Assembly: GCA_014529385.2 (NCBI GenBank)
Contig: CM043969.1
Coordinates: 11,449,001-11,513,000, forward strand
Reading direction: 5' to 3'
DNA: 64,000 nucleotides
Source: Adiantum capillus-veneris
Lineage: Eukaryota > Streptophyta > Polypodiopsida > Polypodiales > Pteridaceae
Numbering within the stretch: the first letter of the stretch is position 1; every line of letters starts with the position of its first letter. Below, piece after piece: positions 11,043 to 22,527 of this stretch. The translations under genes and the position numbers were made by a program. The notes under the pieces were generated by a model. The model ran no database searches. It was not told the DNA's origin and worked only from the letters and a program-made list of their open reading frames with translations.

Positions 11043-11792
11043 AAACCTATTGCCACTCCCATGGAAACAGGTTTGAAGTTGATTCTACATGATGCTGGTG
11101 ATCCTGCTGATGTCACTCTTTACCAAACTGCTGTTGGCTGCCTCATTTATGTATGCAACACGAGGCCGGATATTCAGTTTGCAGTCTCACGGGTCAACAG
11201 ATTTATGCATAGCCCAGGGTCTAAGCATTGGCAGGCTATCAAGAGGATTTTCCGCTACCTTAGTGGAACTTTACATCTTGGCTTGTTTTATCCCAAGGGG
11301 GGATCATTGCCGCCAGACTTACATGCTTTTTCGGACTCAAATTGGGCTGGTTATTTTGACATGCGAGTGTCCACAAGTGGTTTTTGTTTCATGCTTGGTA
11401 GTTCATGTATATCATGGTTGAGCAAGAAGCAACCTACTGTGGCCACTTTGAGTTGTGAGGCTGAGTACAGGGCAGTCTTCACAGCTACGGTTGAGTGTGT
11501 ATGGCTCAGATGCCTTATGGCTGATTTGGGTGTTGGACAGGACACTGCCAACACTATCTACACTGATAGTCAGAGTGCATTGGCAGTTGCGAGGAACCTA
11601 GTTTTTCATGCTCGCACAAAGCACATTGAGGTGCATTACCACTATGTCAGGGAGAGGCTCTCAATAGGAGAGATCATCTTGGCTTATGTGCCAACACAGG
11701 ACAACCTTGCAGATCTTTTCACAAAGGCATTGTCTCGTGAGAAGCTTGAAGCTTTCCGCAAAGCTTTGGGCTTACTCCCCTTTGTGGATTGA
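11043..11792 (+). pseudogene. pol: Ty1/copia Pol C-terminal part with RNase H (copy A)
   Basis: Same frame as the RT, separated only by the TGA at 11040. It carries the RT connection region (TAVGCLIYVCNTRPDI) and RNase H with FSDSNWAGY, SCEAEYRA, YTDSQSAL and HIEVHYHYVRE, the catalytic acidic set of copia RNase H. It ends LLPFVD and a TGA at 11790-11792. The purine tract CCAGGGGGGAT and the 3' LTR follow within 80 bp. Continuity of frame shows a single ancestral gag-pol reading frame with point damage. Confidence 0.92.
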
Positions 11793-11867
11793 TCCTGTCC
11801 TCAGGGCATGGCACTTCCCTTTACTCATGTGCCAGCTCTCGTTCACCGCATCACTCCAGGGGGGATT

Positions 11868-12095
11868 TGTTACCATATACATGTGGTAGTGATGTGTGTG
11901 AACACACTAGGACCGCCGGGGCATTTTTTCCCTCTTTAGGAGGTTTTTTCCCCCCATGCATTGTATATACGCCCATCACTCTAGGGCTATCTATCTTTCC
12001 ATTGCACACTAAGTAACACACTCTCTATTGTGTGCCTTGAGCTTCCTTCGTCTTCTCCAAGCTGTGTGTGTTTCTCTGCAACCCTAATTCCAACA
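11868..12095 (+). repeat. 3' LTR of copia copy A (228 bp)
   Basis: Starts TGTTACC directly after the polypurine tract and ends CTAATTCCAACA, followed by the target duplicate TAGGT. It matches the minus-strand LTR at 16217-16445 along its full length with moderate divergence. Confidence 0.95.
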
Positions 12096-12100
12096 TAGGT

Positions 12101-12411
12101 TACCAACCTAGTGTTAAACGTGGGTAAAAGGGCATCGTTTATGGATGCTAAATATGTTAATGGGATTTCATCTCTATGTTATAGAAAATCGCCTCCATTA
12201 GAATCCTTGATTTATTGACTTGGTATGTGGCGTATGACCGTTACAACCACGATCACGATGGATAGAGGACTTCCTCTCTTCTATTGCTCATATCTCTACT
12301 TTGTGGAAATGAAGTAGGGTGTTGTCAACGGAACTTGAGAATAAAAAAAGACCATCTTTTAAGTCGCCTCAATCTTCTCGGGGTTGGGGACCTGACAATT
12401 GGTATTAGAGC
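12101..12411 (+). mobile_element. Remnant of another LTR element: LTR end plus primer site
   Basis: TGGTATTAGAGC at 12400-12411 differs by one base from the initiator-Met-tRNA primer site found in copia copy B (TGGTATCAGAGC). It is preceded by a CA (12396-12397) where an LTR would end. No other LTR or gag is seen nearby, so only the LTR-PBS junction survives. Copia copy A is inserted at or near its left side. Confidence 0.5.
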
Positions 12412-12700
12412 TTTAGGTTAAAAGGCTTTATAAATTACCTCGAGATTCATTGTGTCTATGGTTTTCTATATACATTACCCGACTCACAGAGATATTACGA
12501 CATTTCAATTGGTGTGTATCACAGTTGTGGTTGAAACTTCCATTGTATTTTCCTATTAAGAGATTTTTCTAGATACCTATATGACATTTTGGTGTCTTTA
12601 TGAATAAATAGATTGATTTGTTTTTCTTCAAAAAAAAATCATTTTGATATCTGAGATTGATAGTTGAATTTTTTGCTACTAGAAAATTATTCTTGTGCAA

Positions 12701-13531
12701 CATGGTGAAAGGACACAAATGGAGCTATGTGCACTAGTTGTGTACCGAAAAGAATAGATCTCGATTGAAATGTCAATCTTGTGATCAAGCTTTTAGTGGT
12801 AATGCAACTAGAATCAAAGACCATTTGCTTCAAGTCCTTGAGAACGTTAAAAAATATACGGGACCATAAAAATATATTCATGTTAGATTTCTTAAGTACT
12901 CTCGCAAAGCAGATCTTTATTATTACAGCTAAAAAGAAAGGTGGTGCCTCTAAAGAAGTTCCTATGGATGTTGAAATGTTTGTTGGCAAGCAATGAGAAG
13001 ATAGATCATGTGTTTATGCAAGTAAATGATGAATGTTCTCTTAGTTGACTCCTCTTGATGGGCATGCTTCTACGTCAGTAGTGGTCCCTACCACAACTAA
13101 TTCTTGGAGAGCATCATCCAATGGATAGATGCTGCATCAAGCATTAGATAAGCAATGGTTTTTTAAATTGCACTTCAAATGGGCACAATCTTTTGTGGCA
13201 TGTGATATACCATTCAATGCTATGTGCAACCCAATATTTCAAGATGCTTTGATGAGTGCACATCCAAAAAAGTGTTTATGCTTCCTGACTACAACAAGAT
13301 GCACATTGAGTATCTAGATAAAGTCAAAGTGAGTAATGAAATCATCACCAAGTGCATGGTGGTAGACTTTGTTCCTGGATATGGTTGCACCATAGTGTTA
13401 GATGGATGGACTAACTTTCAAAAGAAGCCGCTGATCAATATGATGATTATTAACCCTAGAGCGTCCATGTTTGTAGAAGCTATTGACACCTTGTTGAAAG
13501 AGAAGACGAGTATCTATCTAGAAAGGGTGTA
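12701..13531 (+). pseudogene. hAT-family transposase remnant (BED finger, DUF659-like)
   Basis: Starting MVKGHKWSYVH at 12701 there is a BED-type zinc finger pattern, CQSCDQAF with a following IKDHL (12755-12830), broken by stops. The middle part at 13128-13260 reads LHQALDKQWFF and DIPFNAMCNPIFQDAL, typical of the segment before the catalytic core in plant hAT proteins. It is followed in another frame by GCTIVLDGWTNFQKKPLIN (about 13383-13440), a DUF659-type block containing the first catalytic Asp. The C-terminal dimerisation domain is not found. Several frameshifts make it inactive. No terminal inverted repeats located. Confidence 0.75.
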
Positions 13532-13589
13532 AGAGCATGCAATATCAAGAGAAGGTGGGCCAAATCATGATCACTACACTCCTTATACT

Positions 13590-13847
13590 TTGGATAGACA
13601 ATCATGTCATCAAAGAAGTACCCACGAAGTTTCTATGTGGTCATATTTTGCCAATCATTCTATTGAACGTGGCAGCAGTATTTCTGATACCGAATGGCAC
13701 GACAAGAAACTCATAAAGATCAAATGCTATCTTGAAAGAAGTAGTATGGACATATTTTTGCCTAATGCGTATTGGATGGCACCCATTCTTAAATCTATCT
13801 TGCTAAACAATGACTTTCCCTCAAGCCAATCAAGAATGTCATCTATC
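13590..13847 (+). other. Unrecognised coding-like stretch after the hAT remnant
   Basis: An open frame reading, for example, WSYFANHSIERGSS and YLERSSMDIFLP without recognisable motifs. It could be hAT downstream sequence too decayed to identify, or an unrelated insert. Confidence 0.2.
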
Positions 13848-13908
13848 CCAAGTGGCCTCTCTGAGTGCTAACCATGGGGTTCCAAACTAGGGGTTGTCTC
13901 AAGTGCTC
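13848..13908 (-). mobile_element. 61-bp LINE-1 fragment at the copia copy B breakpoint
   Basis: The reverse complement matches 56866-56926 inside the plus-strand LINE-1 ORF2 with three mismatches over 61 bp. Both ends are abrupt. It lies exactly where copia copy B stops, in the same orientation as that element's transcript, with a shared AGGAG at the junction. Confidence 0.85.
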
Positions 13909-14705
13909 CTGGGCTTTTTTAGCTATAGCCAAAAATTGTTTGAAGCACATACATACTTTGGAATTTGCTTTAAGCGGATATACCCATGCATGCCTGGAGT
14001 AATCATCAATGAAAGTCATGAAGTAAAGCTAATTTCCCAAGGACGAAGTTTGCATGGGTCCACAAACATCACTATGCACAAGCTGCAACCTGCATGTGGT
14101 CCTAAAGGAACCATCTTTTTGGAAACTTCAAATGCTGCATCTTAACCAAAATACAACCTTCACAAACATGTTTGACAAGTGCTTCAAGAGGTGGCAAAGA
14201 AGCAACCATATCATATTTCTGTAAACAAAGCAAACTGGCAAAACTTAGATTCTAAAATGTGCATGCCAAATTTTTTCATCTGAAATAGCCTTAGAATCCA
14301 CAACTACATTTGCAAAATTATGCCCACACTTTTCATACAAAATGAGCTTATACAACCCATGACATAAAATGCCAGATGCAACAATTTCATCGTCACCAAA
14401 ACTGAAATCATGTACTATATATCTGGTATCCACAAATTTGACTACAAGTCCAAGTCTAGCAAGTGCAAATACAAACAAAATATTCTTCTTGATCCCATGT
14501 ATACACAATGCATCAACAAGTGTGAAAGAACTACCATTTTTCCAGCAATAAGCACAATCTTTCCAAGTCCCTTGACTCGATAAGAGGCATTGTTAGCACA
14601 AGTGACTAAATTCTCATGAGGGACATCCTCGAGAGAGGTAAACAATTCACGATGAGAGGTAATGTGCTTTGTAGCACCACTCTCAAAGTACAACACTTGA
14701 GACAA
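13909..14705 (-). pseudogene. pol: Copia copy B protease and integrase start, decayed
   Basis: Minus-strand frames give LYFESGATKHITSH: the protease catalytic Asp of DSGA is Glu here. Next come GIKKNILFVFALARLGLV and the GAG-pre-integrase stretch IWHAHF, VCEGC and HSDVCGP across several frames. Compared with copy A there are at least four indels. The segment ends inside the integrase core, after the region matching CFKQFLA. Confidence 0.85.
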
Positions 14706-15733
14706 ACAAGCATCATGGACAAAAGGATCATAAGTGCACTTTGCACTAAAAGCCCATTATGCATCAAGGTTAGCATCACAGTCTCCTTTCACAGAAGACT
14801 CGACAATAGCTATATTTATAGTGGAACCAGCATTAGTAGTGGAACCAACCTCTTTCTTCTTAGCCTCTTTGGCCTTCAACTTAGGACATAGCTTGATCAA
14901 GTGATCATTAGCTTTACAATAATGGCAATGCATCTTATTTTTCCCCTTATCTCTAGAATTCCCATACGAATTTCTTCCAATAAAGGCATTAGGAACAGGT
15001 GATTTTCCACTCGTAGAAGAACCATGAGAAGTGGCTATCTATTACCACCTTTTCTTTGAGAAATCATAAATGCCTATTTATTGCACGTTGTCTAATCTTT
15101 TTTTTTCTGGAAAGTGACTCTTTGTAATAGTAATGTGCATAATGCATCAAACTTGACAACTTCAGGATTTCCTTGGGTCATAAGTCTCCAAGTACTAGCA
15201 AAAGTTTGGTAAGAATCTAGCAAGGCAACAAGAACAGTCTACACAAGGGAACTGTATGAAATGACTTCACCTGCAAAAATAAGTTGCTCATTGATATCCT
15301 TGACACCAGCCAGGAAAGTGTCCATGTCATCTTCCTCATGCATAATCTTTGACTTCAGCTCTTTACGTAGCAATGCAATTTTTGCCTCATTGCAACTTGC
15401 ATAAAGACGAGCCAGAATATCCCAGGCCTATTTTGCATATTTTTTTGAATGAATGTGAGGAGTAATAGTGCATGTGCATCTTTTACATCCCAACGAGCTT
15501 GCTCAATCGTAGACAAAACAGATCTGGCAGCAACAAGCCACCAAAACCTGCAACATTCTCAACATCGCCTACATCCTCAGAACCAGGATGTACATAAATG
15601 CCCTGCACAATTTTCCAAACCTCCGTTGACACAGGACATTTTGCATTGTATAAGCCCACATAGGGTAATTCTCCCCATTCAATATATGCTCAGCAGTAAA
15701 CATCTTGAACACATCTGTGTTATTGTCAGCCAT
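14706..15733 (-). pseudogene. gag: Copia copy B gag, decayed
   Basis: Begins MADNNTDVFKMF at 15733 and aligns to copy A gag through GENYPMWAYTMQNVL, then breaks into several frames. The CCHC knuckle survives near 14930 (CHYCKANDHLIKLC). A TAA occurs just before the WAFSAKC segment that links gag to protease; at the same place copy A has a 4-bp insertion. Confidence 0.85.
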
Positions 15734-16016
15734 GGTAAATACTGCACCTGATGTGAGAACTGCCCGAAAAGAGGAGAAACAAAGCAGGAACAACACATGT
15801 CATATAGCACAAACCATAGAAGACTGTAAGGGGCCTGTCATGCAAAAAATGACACATCTGTGTTGTTGTCAGCCATGGTAAATGATGCACCTGGTGTGAA
15901 AATTGCCCAAAAAGAGGAGAAACAAAGCGGAAACAACACGTGCTATATTGCACAAATTGTAGAAGACTGTAGGGGACCTGTAATGCAGAAAACGACACTG
16001 ACAAAAATTTTTCACA
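15734..16016 (-). repeat. 143-bp tandem duplication of leader plus gag start
   Basis: The leader just before gag and the first 10 or so gag codons occur twice with a 143-bp period (ATG on the minus strand at 15876 and again at 15733). The upstream copy of gag terminates after a dozen codons, so only the inner ATG opens a longer frame. Confidence 0.85.
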
Positions 16017-16202
16017 AAAGGACAAAATAGCATGTATAGTATTGCTTATAGTGGAAATCAAGACCGAAATGAGTTCAAATAAAAAATCTGACCCCAAAAT
16101 ATTTGTCACCCTGTTGACACTCGCCAAAGCTCACAGAAATTGGAGAAAGTGAGTAGGTGTATGCTAGCGCTGTTGGCGACTAAGCCCGAGAGGATGCAAC
16201 CT

Positions 16203-16214
16203 GCTCTGATACCA
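16203..16214 (-). promoter_or_regulatory. Primer binding site of copia copy B
   Basis: Minus strand TGGTATCAGAGC, two bases inside the LTR end, is the classic plant initiator-Met-tRNA complementary site. Copy A has lost this segment. Confidence 0.92.
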
Positions 16215-16216
16215 AT

Positions 16217-16445
16217 TATTGGAATTAGGGTTGCAAGAAAACAAACATAGCTTGGACAAGACAAAGGAAGCTCAAGGCACACAACAGAGAGTGTATTACT
16301 TAGTGTGCAATGAAAAGATAAGATAGCCCTAGAGTGATTGGCGTATATATAATGCACGAGGGAAAAAACCTCCTAGTGAGGGAAAGAATGCCCCAGCGGT
16401 CCTAAGTGTATTCACAAACATCACTACCACATGTATATGGTAACA
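16217..16445 (-). repeat. 5' LTR of copia copy B (229 bp)
   Basis: Reads TGTTACCATATACATG on the minus strand from 16445 and ends CCAATA at 16217 (CA decayed to TA). Aligns end to end with the 228-bp 3' LTR of copy A. Confidence 0.92.
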
Positions 16446-16838
16446 TGTATTTACTCCCTTCACTTTGTGAATGGCCCTAAACTACAATAGCAGACATGAT
16501 GTTTGATTTCTAAAATGATAGGTGATAAAAATAATTCCAATGGGTTTTTCACCTCATTCGTAATTGTGTTGCAATGTATTTCAAGTTATACATGCATTAC
16601 ATTGCACTATGTATCTTGTTTGTTTGCCTCATTTTGCTCAAAAATGGGATCGCTCGTTTAAACTTGCTCGGACATGGGGCATGATCTCTTCATTTCATCC
16701 AAGCATCTTGGTTGGGGTGGCAAAACACTACTTTTGGGAAGTACACTTTTTTAGTTGCACTACAAATTTAGTCTATTAACATCTCGTATAGAAAACCTAA
16801 TACCACTAGCCTTTTTCTATGCATGTGAGCACTATGGA
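16446..16838. other. No gene seen
   Basis: A plus-strand frame of 71 codons at 16564-16779 has no motif and no supporting context. Nothing else visible. Confidence 0.5.
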
Positions 16839-17272
16839 TCATATAGTCTCTAGAGCAATCCATGGCCGCTTTGCCAGCTCACGTTCCCTTGCTTTCTTTA
16901 CCTCCAAAATTGTAAACAAAGATTGATCTGCATTATGTACAAAATTGTTAGATACGTTCTTGGATGGGGTTATAAGCATCACATTCCAATCAATAATGTC
17001 AATGCAAGGTTTATCTATGCGAGTAAAATCTAGCATTACATTGTAGGGATCCAAATCACAATGCACTATGCCAGCAAAAAGTGAGCGGTCACAACGCCAT
17101 CAATCAGAGCATGTAAAATGGTTGGCATATGCTCAATCGCTGGGGGGGGATCCACATTCCGAGCAAACAAAACCGAGCAACACATTTTTCTAGCGAGGCT
17201 TCTTAAAAACTTGACACAAAATGGATACTTTCTAGGCCCCAATAAAGATTGTTCATGTTTTACACCACACAT
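16839..17272 (-). pseudogene. Protein-kinase-like fragment, frameshifted
   Basis: Two abutting minus-strand frames overlap at 17066. The second contains GIVHCDLDPYNVMLD (just before and after 17066), which fits the kinase catalytic loop HxDLxxxNVxL and is close to the IVHCDLKPSNVLLD loop of plant receptor-like kinases. It is followed by IIDWN where DFG would be expected. The first frame (17272-17067) carries only weakly kinase-like sequence. A one-base shift separates the two. No N-lobe (Gly-loop, VAIK) or downstream APE is visible, so it is a fragment. A different phosphotransferase of the same fold is possible. Confidence 0.45.
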
Positions 17273-18924
17273 GTTTTCCTTCTTGAATCTCTACTCATCT
17301 CTGGGCTTGGAATTTGCATTTTCAAAAACTATCGATTGAGGTGCATCCTCCAGTTTTTTACTAGGGGCACTCTTTAATTGATTGCTCATAAATTTGGCTA
17401 AAAGATGTACCATGGTTAGTCTTGTGGACGTTTGCATGTCCATCAAATCCAAGAATGCCCATCAAATCTCTGTGCCATTTCTTACATAGCTGGCATTTCC
17501 TTTTGTGGAGGGAGGTCGTAAGCAATGTAATCATATGAAGTTGGTATTTCCAAAACGTCTATGACCTTTTGGACAGATGATATGGCAACATATAGATTGG
17601 TATGTAGTGGGGAGATACCTTGGAACCAACAAAAGGTGTAGCTTGATGCTTAGTTACCGCAACCTTGTAGAATGGAAACAACTAATAAAATTCATTGCAA
17701 GACCCAAATTCTTTTCCCTTGGATGATTTACATTGCTGCTCTAAACCACAGTTGTAGAACCTATTGATGTGCAAGTAGAAGACAACATGGTGCAAGTTTC
17801 CATTAAGTGACGATATTGAGCTGGAGCTACTAGACCCAAGTTTAATGCATGTTGCATTGTGCCTTACAGGAGTGCTATGGAGATGAGTGGTTGTATACAG
17901 GAATGTGGATGATTGGGGACCCGGATTTCTGAGGTGGGTTTCCTGGAAGTTGACAAGTGAGGAAGTGGGTGAAGGCAATAGGATGGGGAGAAGCAATCGC
18001 AAGCTAGTGAAGAACCATTATAGACAAAGGGTGCCACGCTAAGGGAGCAAGTTTGGAACATAGCATGGCGAGTTACAAGGAATCAGAGGACAAGGGGAAC
18101 GGAGTATACTAACAAAGAGATGCGAGGGTGCAGGGTGGGCGATGGGCAAAGGGAAGTTGAGCATGTCATGTAATTGTAACTAATTTTTGAAGGCACTTTA
18201 AACCTTTAGAGAATGGTGGAAAAACTTTACCCTTCAAAAGAAGCATGAGATCCATAAAATCTACAAGTCACTCTTCTAAATTACCCTAAAATATATAATC
18301 GAGAATGACCCTTGTAGACTAGCACGACATCCTCCATCCAAATGTGGGCCCTCTGTTGTGCCTCCACCACATTTGAGAAAGGGCCCAACCAAATGTGGCA
18401 TCGACCTTGATGTGCCAATTCTTGAATCTATGTGGCATACTTGCTCCACAGCCACCGTCGTACCCTGTGTAAACAATGGGGCTCCTAGCTTGCTGCCCCT
18501 CCCCTCCTGCACCTACACTTCGACGCGTGCTTGCACTACTACACCAGCCGTATACATGCATTCCATCACTGTCCTTCCTTGTGACTACCTATGCTGTGTT
18601 CAAAAAGCTAGCACAATATGTCTCCTCAGCTTTCAAGGCATGCTGGGGACAATGCATGAAACTGTCCCGCGTCGGCGCGGGACCTTTTCGTTGACTCTCC
18701 CAAGCATAAGTGAGAATGAAATCTCTCTTGACCCCTCCATGCATTGGCTGACTCAGCTCTTGCTTGACTATAATAGTGTAGCGCCAAAGCAGTTCACGTG
18801 ATCGATGTGCCATCCTCGCGTCCTATATCAAAGGTTTGTAGAGCGCCCTGAGTTTAGACGCCTGCACATTGCAATGCGTCCAGGGCCCTAGTTCAAAAAG
18901 CTGCAAAATGCTCATCCGCGCACA

Positions 18925-18927
<3 letters not shown>
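17273..18927. other. No gene seen
   Basis: Overlapping frames on both strands (for example 18358-18801 plus, 17682-18002 minus) lack motifs and biased composition. I see no splice-linked structure. Confidence 0.5.
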
Positions 18928-18974
<47 letters not shown>

Positions 18975-19025
18975 TGTGTGTGTCTGTGCGCGTAAGTAAG
19001 AGAGAGAGAGAGAGAGAGAGAGAGA
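18928..19025. repeat. GT microsatellite then GA microsatellite
   Basis: A (TG)n run of about 21 units to 18970, an imperfect GT stretch to about 18990, then (GA)n from 19000 to 19025. Confidence 0.95.
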
Positions 19026-19089
19026 TCTTGCTATTTGAAGCACGCGGACTCCAGCTGCGGGAGTCGGGCCTGAGAGGCTGTCAGCATTC

Positions 19090-20400
<1,311 letters not shown>

Positions 20401-20401
20401 A

Positions 20402-20718
20402 GATATATACGTAGTCCATCTTCATCTAGAGGTGGTTCTAGAAGACGTAGTCAGAGTGCTTCAAATTGTTCGTGTGAAGTGACTAGGTCAGCTCGAATAG
20501 AGATTCATGACAACAATGATAAGCAAGATATAGGTTTAGAGTCTCTAGATGAGTTTGACCAGGAGGAAGCAATAGTTGAAGACTCATTGGAGATGGTGCC
20601 CTTTGAAACAAGGCCAAAAATCCAACCAAGTGTTGTTAATGAGGATGATAGCACGTTACATATGGACAAAGGGGAGGTTATCTTGTCCAAAACTAGAGGC
20701 ATTTTATCTTTTTCTTAG
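20402..20718 (+). pseudogene. Unrecognised exon-like frame, acidic
   Basis: Open from about 20402 through SPSSSRGGSRRRSQS and an acidic stretch (LESLDEFDQEEAIVEDSLEM) to a TAG at 20716-20718. An arginine-serine part then an acidic part suggests a disordered segment of a nuclear protein. No start codon is needed if it is an internal exon. No domain recognised. Confidence 0.3.
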
Positions 20719-20894
20719 TTATATGTAGGTAGATTGTACATAGATAATGTTATTCTTACTATTCTCTTTTTCTTTGTAGTGCAATACTTCAATGTTGTTC
20801 TTCATTCATAGGTCTGGAGCACCACCATTCCTTTACATCACTAAAAGTACACCGTTTTTTTCCTGCACATGTCATTTCCTATGTTACCTTTAGC

Positions 20895-20964
20895 ATACAC
20901 ACACACACACACACACACGTGGGTCTCGCTCAGTTATGTTATCTTTTAGCATACACACACACAC
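20895..20964. repeat. CA microsatellite within a short tandem duplication
   Basis: The word TTTAGCATACACACAC followed by ACGTGGG and CTCGCTC occurs twice (20890-20932 and 20946-20980), each with a CA run; the second run is shorter. Confidence 0.85.
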
Positions 20965-21169
20965 GTGGGCCTCGCTCGGTAAAGTTTGCTCAGTGTATGG
21001 TAAAACTCAATCCGCGTTGCTTTGAGCCGTGAAATGTCTATCTCTAATAGTTGTTGATTTGCAGGTGGAAAATTCTTCCATCTGTACTGAAGCTTGTGCA
21101 TGCAACACCCACTACAAGAGGTTATGTGCACTTGTGACGCTTTTAGCGACGGAAATACATTTGGTTTTT

Positions 21170-21375
21170 ATACTCCTCGGCGTCGCTAAGATTGTCACTA
21201 ACAGCATCACTACGGGAACATTGCTATAAGCATCACTATAACCGTCAGTATATGCGTCACATTTATAGCGACATCTATAGCGACACATATAGTGACTGTT
21301 ATAGTGATGGTTACACTGTAGCGACGCTTATAGCGACGTTGCATAACCTTATATAGAGACTCTTATAGTGACGCC
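21170..21375 (+). mobile_element. CACTA-like terminus with subterminal repeats
   Basis: CACTACGGGAACA at 21208 resembles the CACTA termini of En/Spm elements. To its right are many copies, in both orientations, of a short motif close to TATAGCGAC or TATAGTGAC over about 150 bp, as expected of subterminal transposase-binding repeats. An En/Spm-like gene lies 0.5 kb to the right. The opposite terminus was not found. Motif copies also lie a few bases left of the terminus, which is unexpected and lowers confidence. Confidence 0.5.
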
Positions 21376-21834
21376 CGAGAGTAGAATTTTTTGGGTGGCA
21401 GGGCATTCACCCATCAACCATATTGAATGTTTCCAGAATAGAGTAAACCTAAATGAATCCAAGATAAGCCAAGATTCACCTTAGAAAGAAAGTGCAAGGT
21501 ATAGACCCAAAGTACTCACTTACAAGACAATATAACCATTAACTCCATCATGCATAGTATTGCTTCAAGAATAAAGATACTAAACTAACAAAATTAATAG
21601 GACGAAAGTAAATTAATGAAAGTAAATCAATGACAATTATACACACCATAGGCAAAATCGCTTGATTGTTAAGGTTTGCAAATGTAATAGTTACAACACA
21701 ATTGTCATTATTGAGAAAATGCATGGTTTTCCAATAGTTACAAAAAGACGTATACATGTCATCTCATTATATGCTATGACAAAAGAAAATTAATGCTATC
21801 TGGCTATGGCTAGACTGACATCATCTAATCAGAT

Positions 21835-22504
21835 GTCTCATCGCGTCCAAGCGGCATATCTGCCGGATTCTGCAAGAAAAAACAATAAGACTTTCTGTAA
21901 GTATAAACATATAATTAGAAAACAATCTATTTTCTTATCTTATCATTAAAATACAACAAATGTAAAAGAGTAAAGTGAAATACTAACCATGCCACTACGA
22001 GAACTCATAATGTCCATCAGGGCGTTTAAGCCCTTTCTGCCTGCGTATTCGCGCTCGTAGGGTGTGGGGTCATCGACCACTGTTCAAAACATACAAAGAT
22101 CCATTATGTTAGAATTTAAAAGTACAAATAGACATAACTATCAAACGTAAAGAGAAATACAAAAACACTTACAAAATCGGCCTCAAATGATGCCCACCCG
22201 CCGCTCTCCAAGTGGTGCAAGCTCCCTACCTCTACTTGTGCTTTGGCTACCTCCTTTTGTTGCTTCCACTTGTCAGGATTCTCGCATGCTGCTCGCTTTG
22301 CATTCTTCCAATCTTTTTTGGCCAGCCAATCTGGTCTTTTCCACCCAAGCTTTATTTCTTTTTGTACTTCAATATGCTTGTGCTTGTAGTATTTGCGCAT
22401 TCAAACCTTCATCCGGTCTTCATTGAAGCGCTCATCCCGACTTGACATGGAAAACTCGTCATGCAGCATGATGATGACTCTCTTTTAATTCATTTGGCAC
22501 TTCA
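21835..22504 (-). pseudogene. En/Spm (Ptta)-like transposon gene, spliced, minus strand
   Basis: Three exon-like pieces. Exon 1 (about 22504-22174) reads WSEVPNELKES, then DERFNEDRMK, a TGA, then RKYYKHKHIEVQKEIKLGW and ENPDKWKQQKEVAKAQVE, ending FEADF before GTAAGTG. Exon 2 (22079-21988) follows TTTTGAACAG and reads DDPTPYEREYAGRKGLNAL, ending before GTTAGTA. Exon 3 (21869-21835) follows TTCTTGCAG and ends DETSD stop. The layout resembles the accessory (Ptta/En/Spm) protein of CACTA elements. The phase between exons 1 and 2 does not fit, so a frameshift or another junction is needed. Family assignment is tentative. Confidence 0.5.
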
Positions 22505-22527
22505 CTCCAAGTGTTTAGTATGTAGTG

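Larger units (their letters stand above)
7229..12100 (+). mobile_element. Ty1/copia LTR retrotransposon, copy A
   Basis: The element proper is 7234-12095, flanked by the 5-bp target duplication TAGGT at 7229-7233 and 12096-12100. The 3' LTR is complete (228 bp, TG to CA) and preceded by a purine tract. Gene order gag, protease, integrase, RT, RNase H is diagnostic of Ty1/copia (Pseudoviridae). The 5' LTR is rearranged: two copies of the LTR start in tandem, then a jump into the leader that removes the rest of the LTR and the primer site. The coding region has two frame changes near the protease and one nonsense codon in the RT region, so it is not autonomous. Confidence 0.95.
13909..16445 (-). 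mobile_element. Ty1/copia LTR retrotransposon, copy B (3'-truncated)
   Basis: Same family as copy A, opposite strand. Present from the outer end: 5' LTR, initiator-tRNA primer site, leader, gag, protease and the first part of integrase (to the FIDDYSRHAW region and a little beyond), then it stops at the 61-bp LINE piece. The leader plus gag start is tandemly duplicated. Many frameshifts and stops show it is older or less constrained than copy A. The 3' half and 3' LTR are absent from the window, so no target duplication can be checked. Confidence 0.92.

Noticed and set aside
12701-13531. Functional hAT transposon
   Set aside because: Frame changes, missing dimerisation domain and no terminal repeats found.
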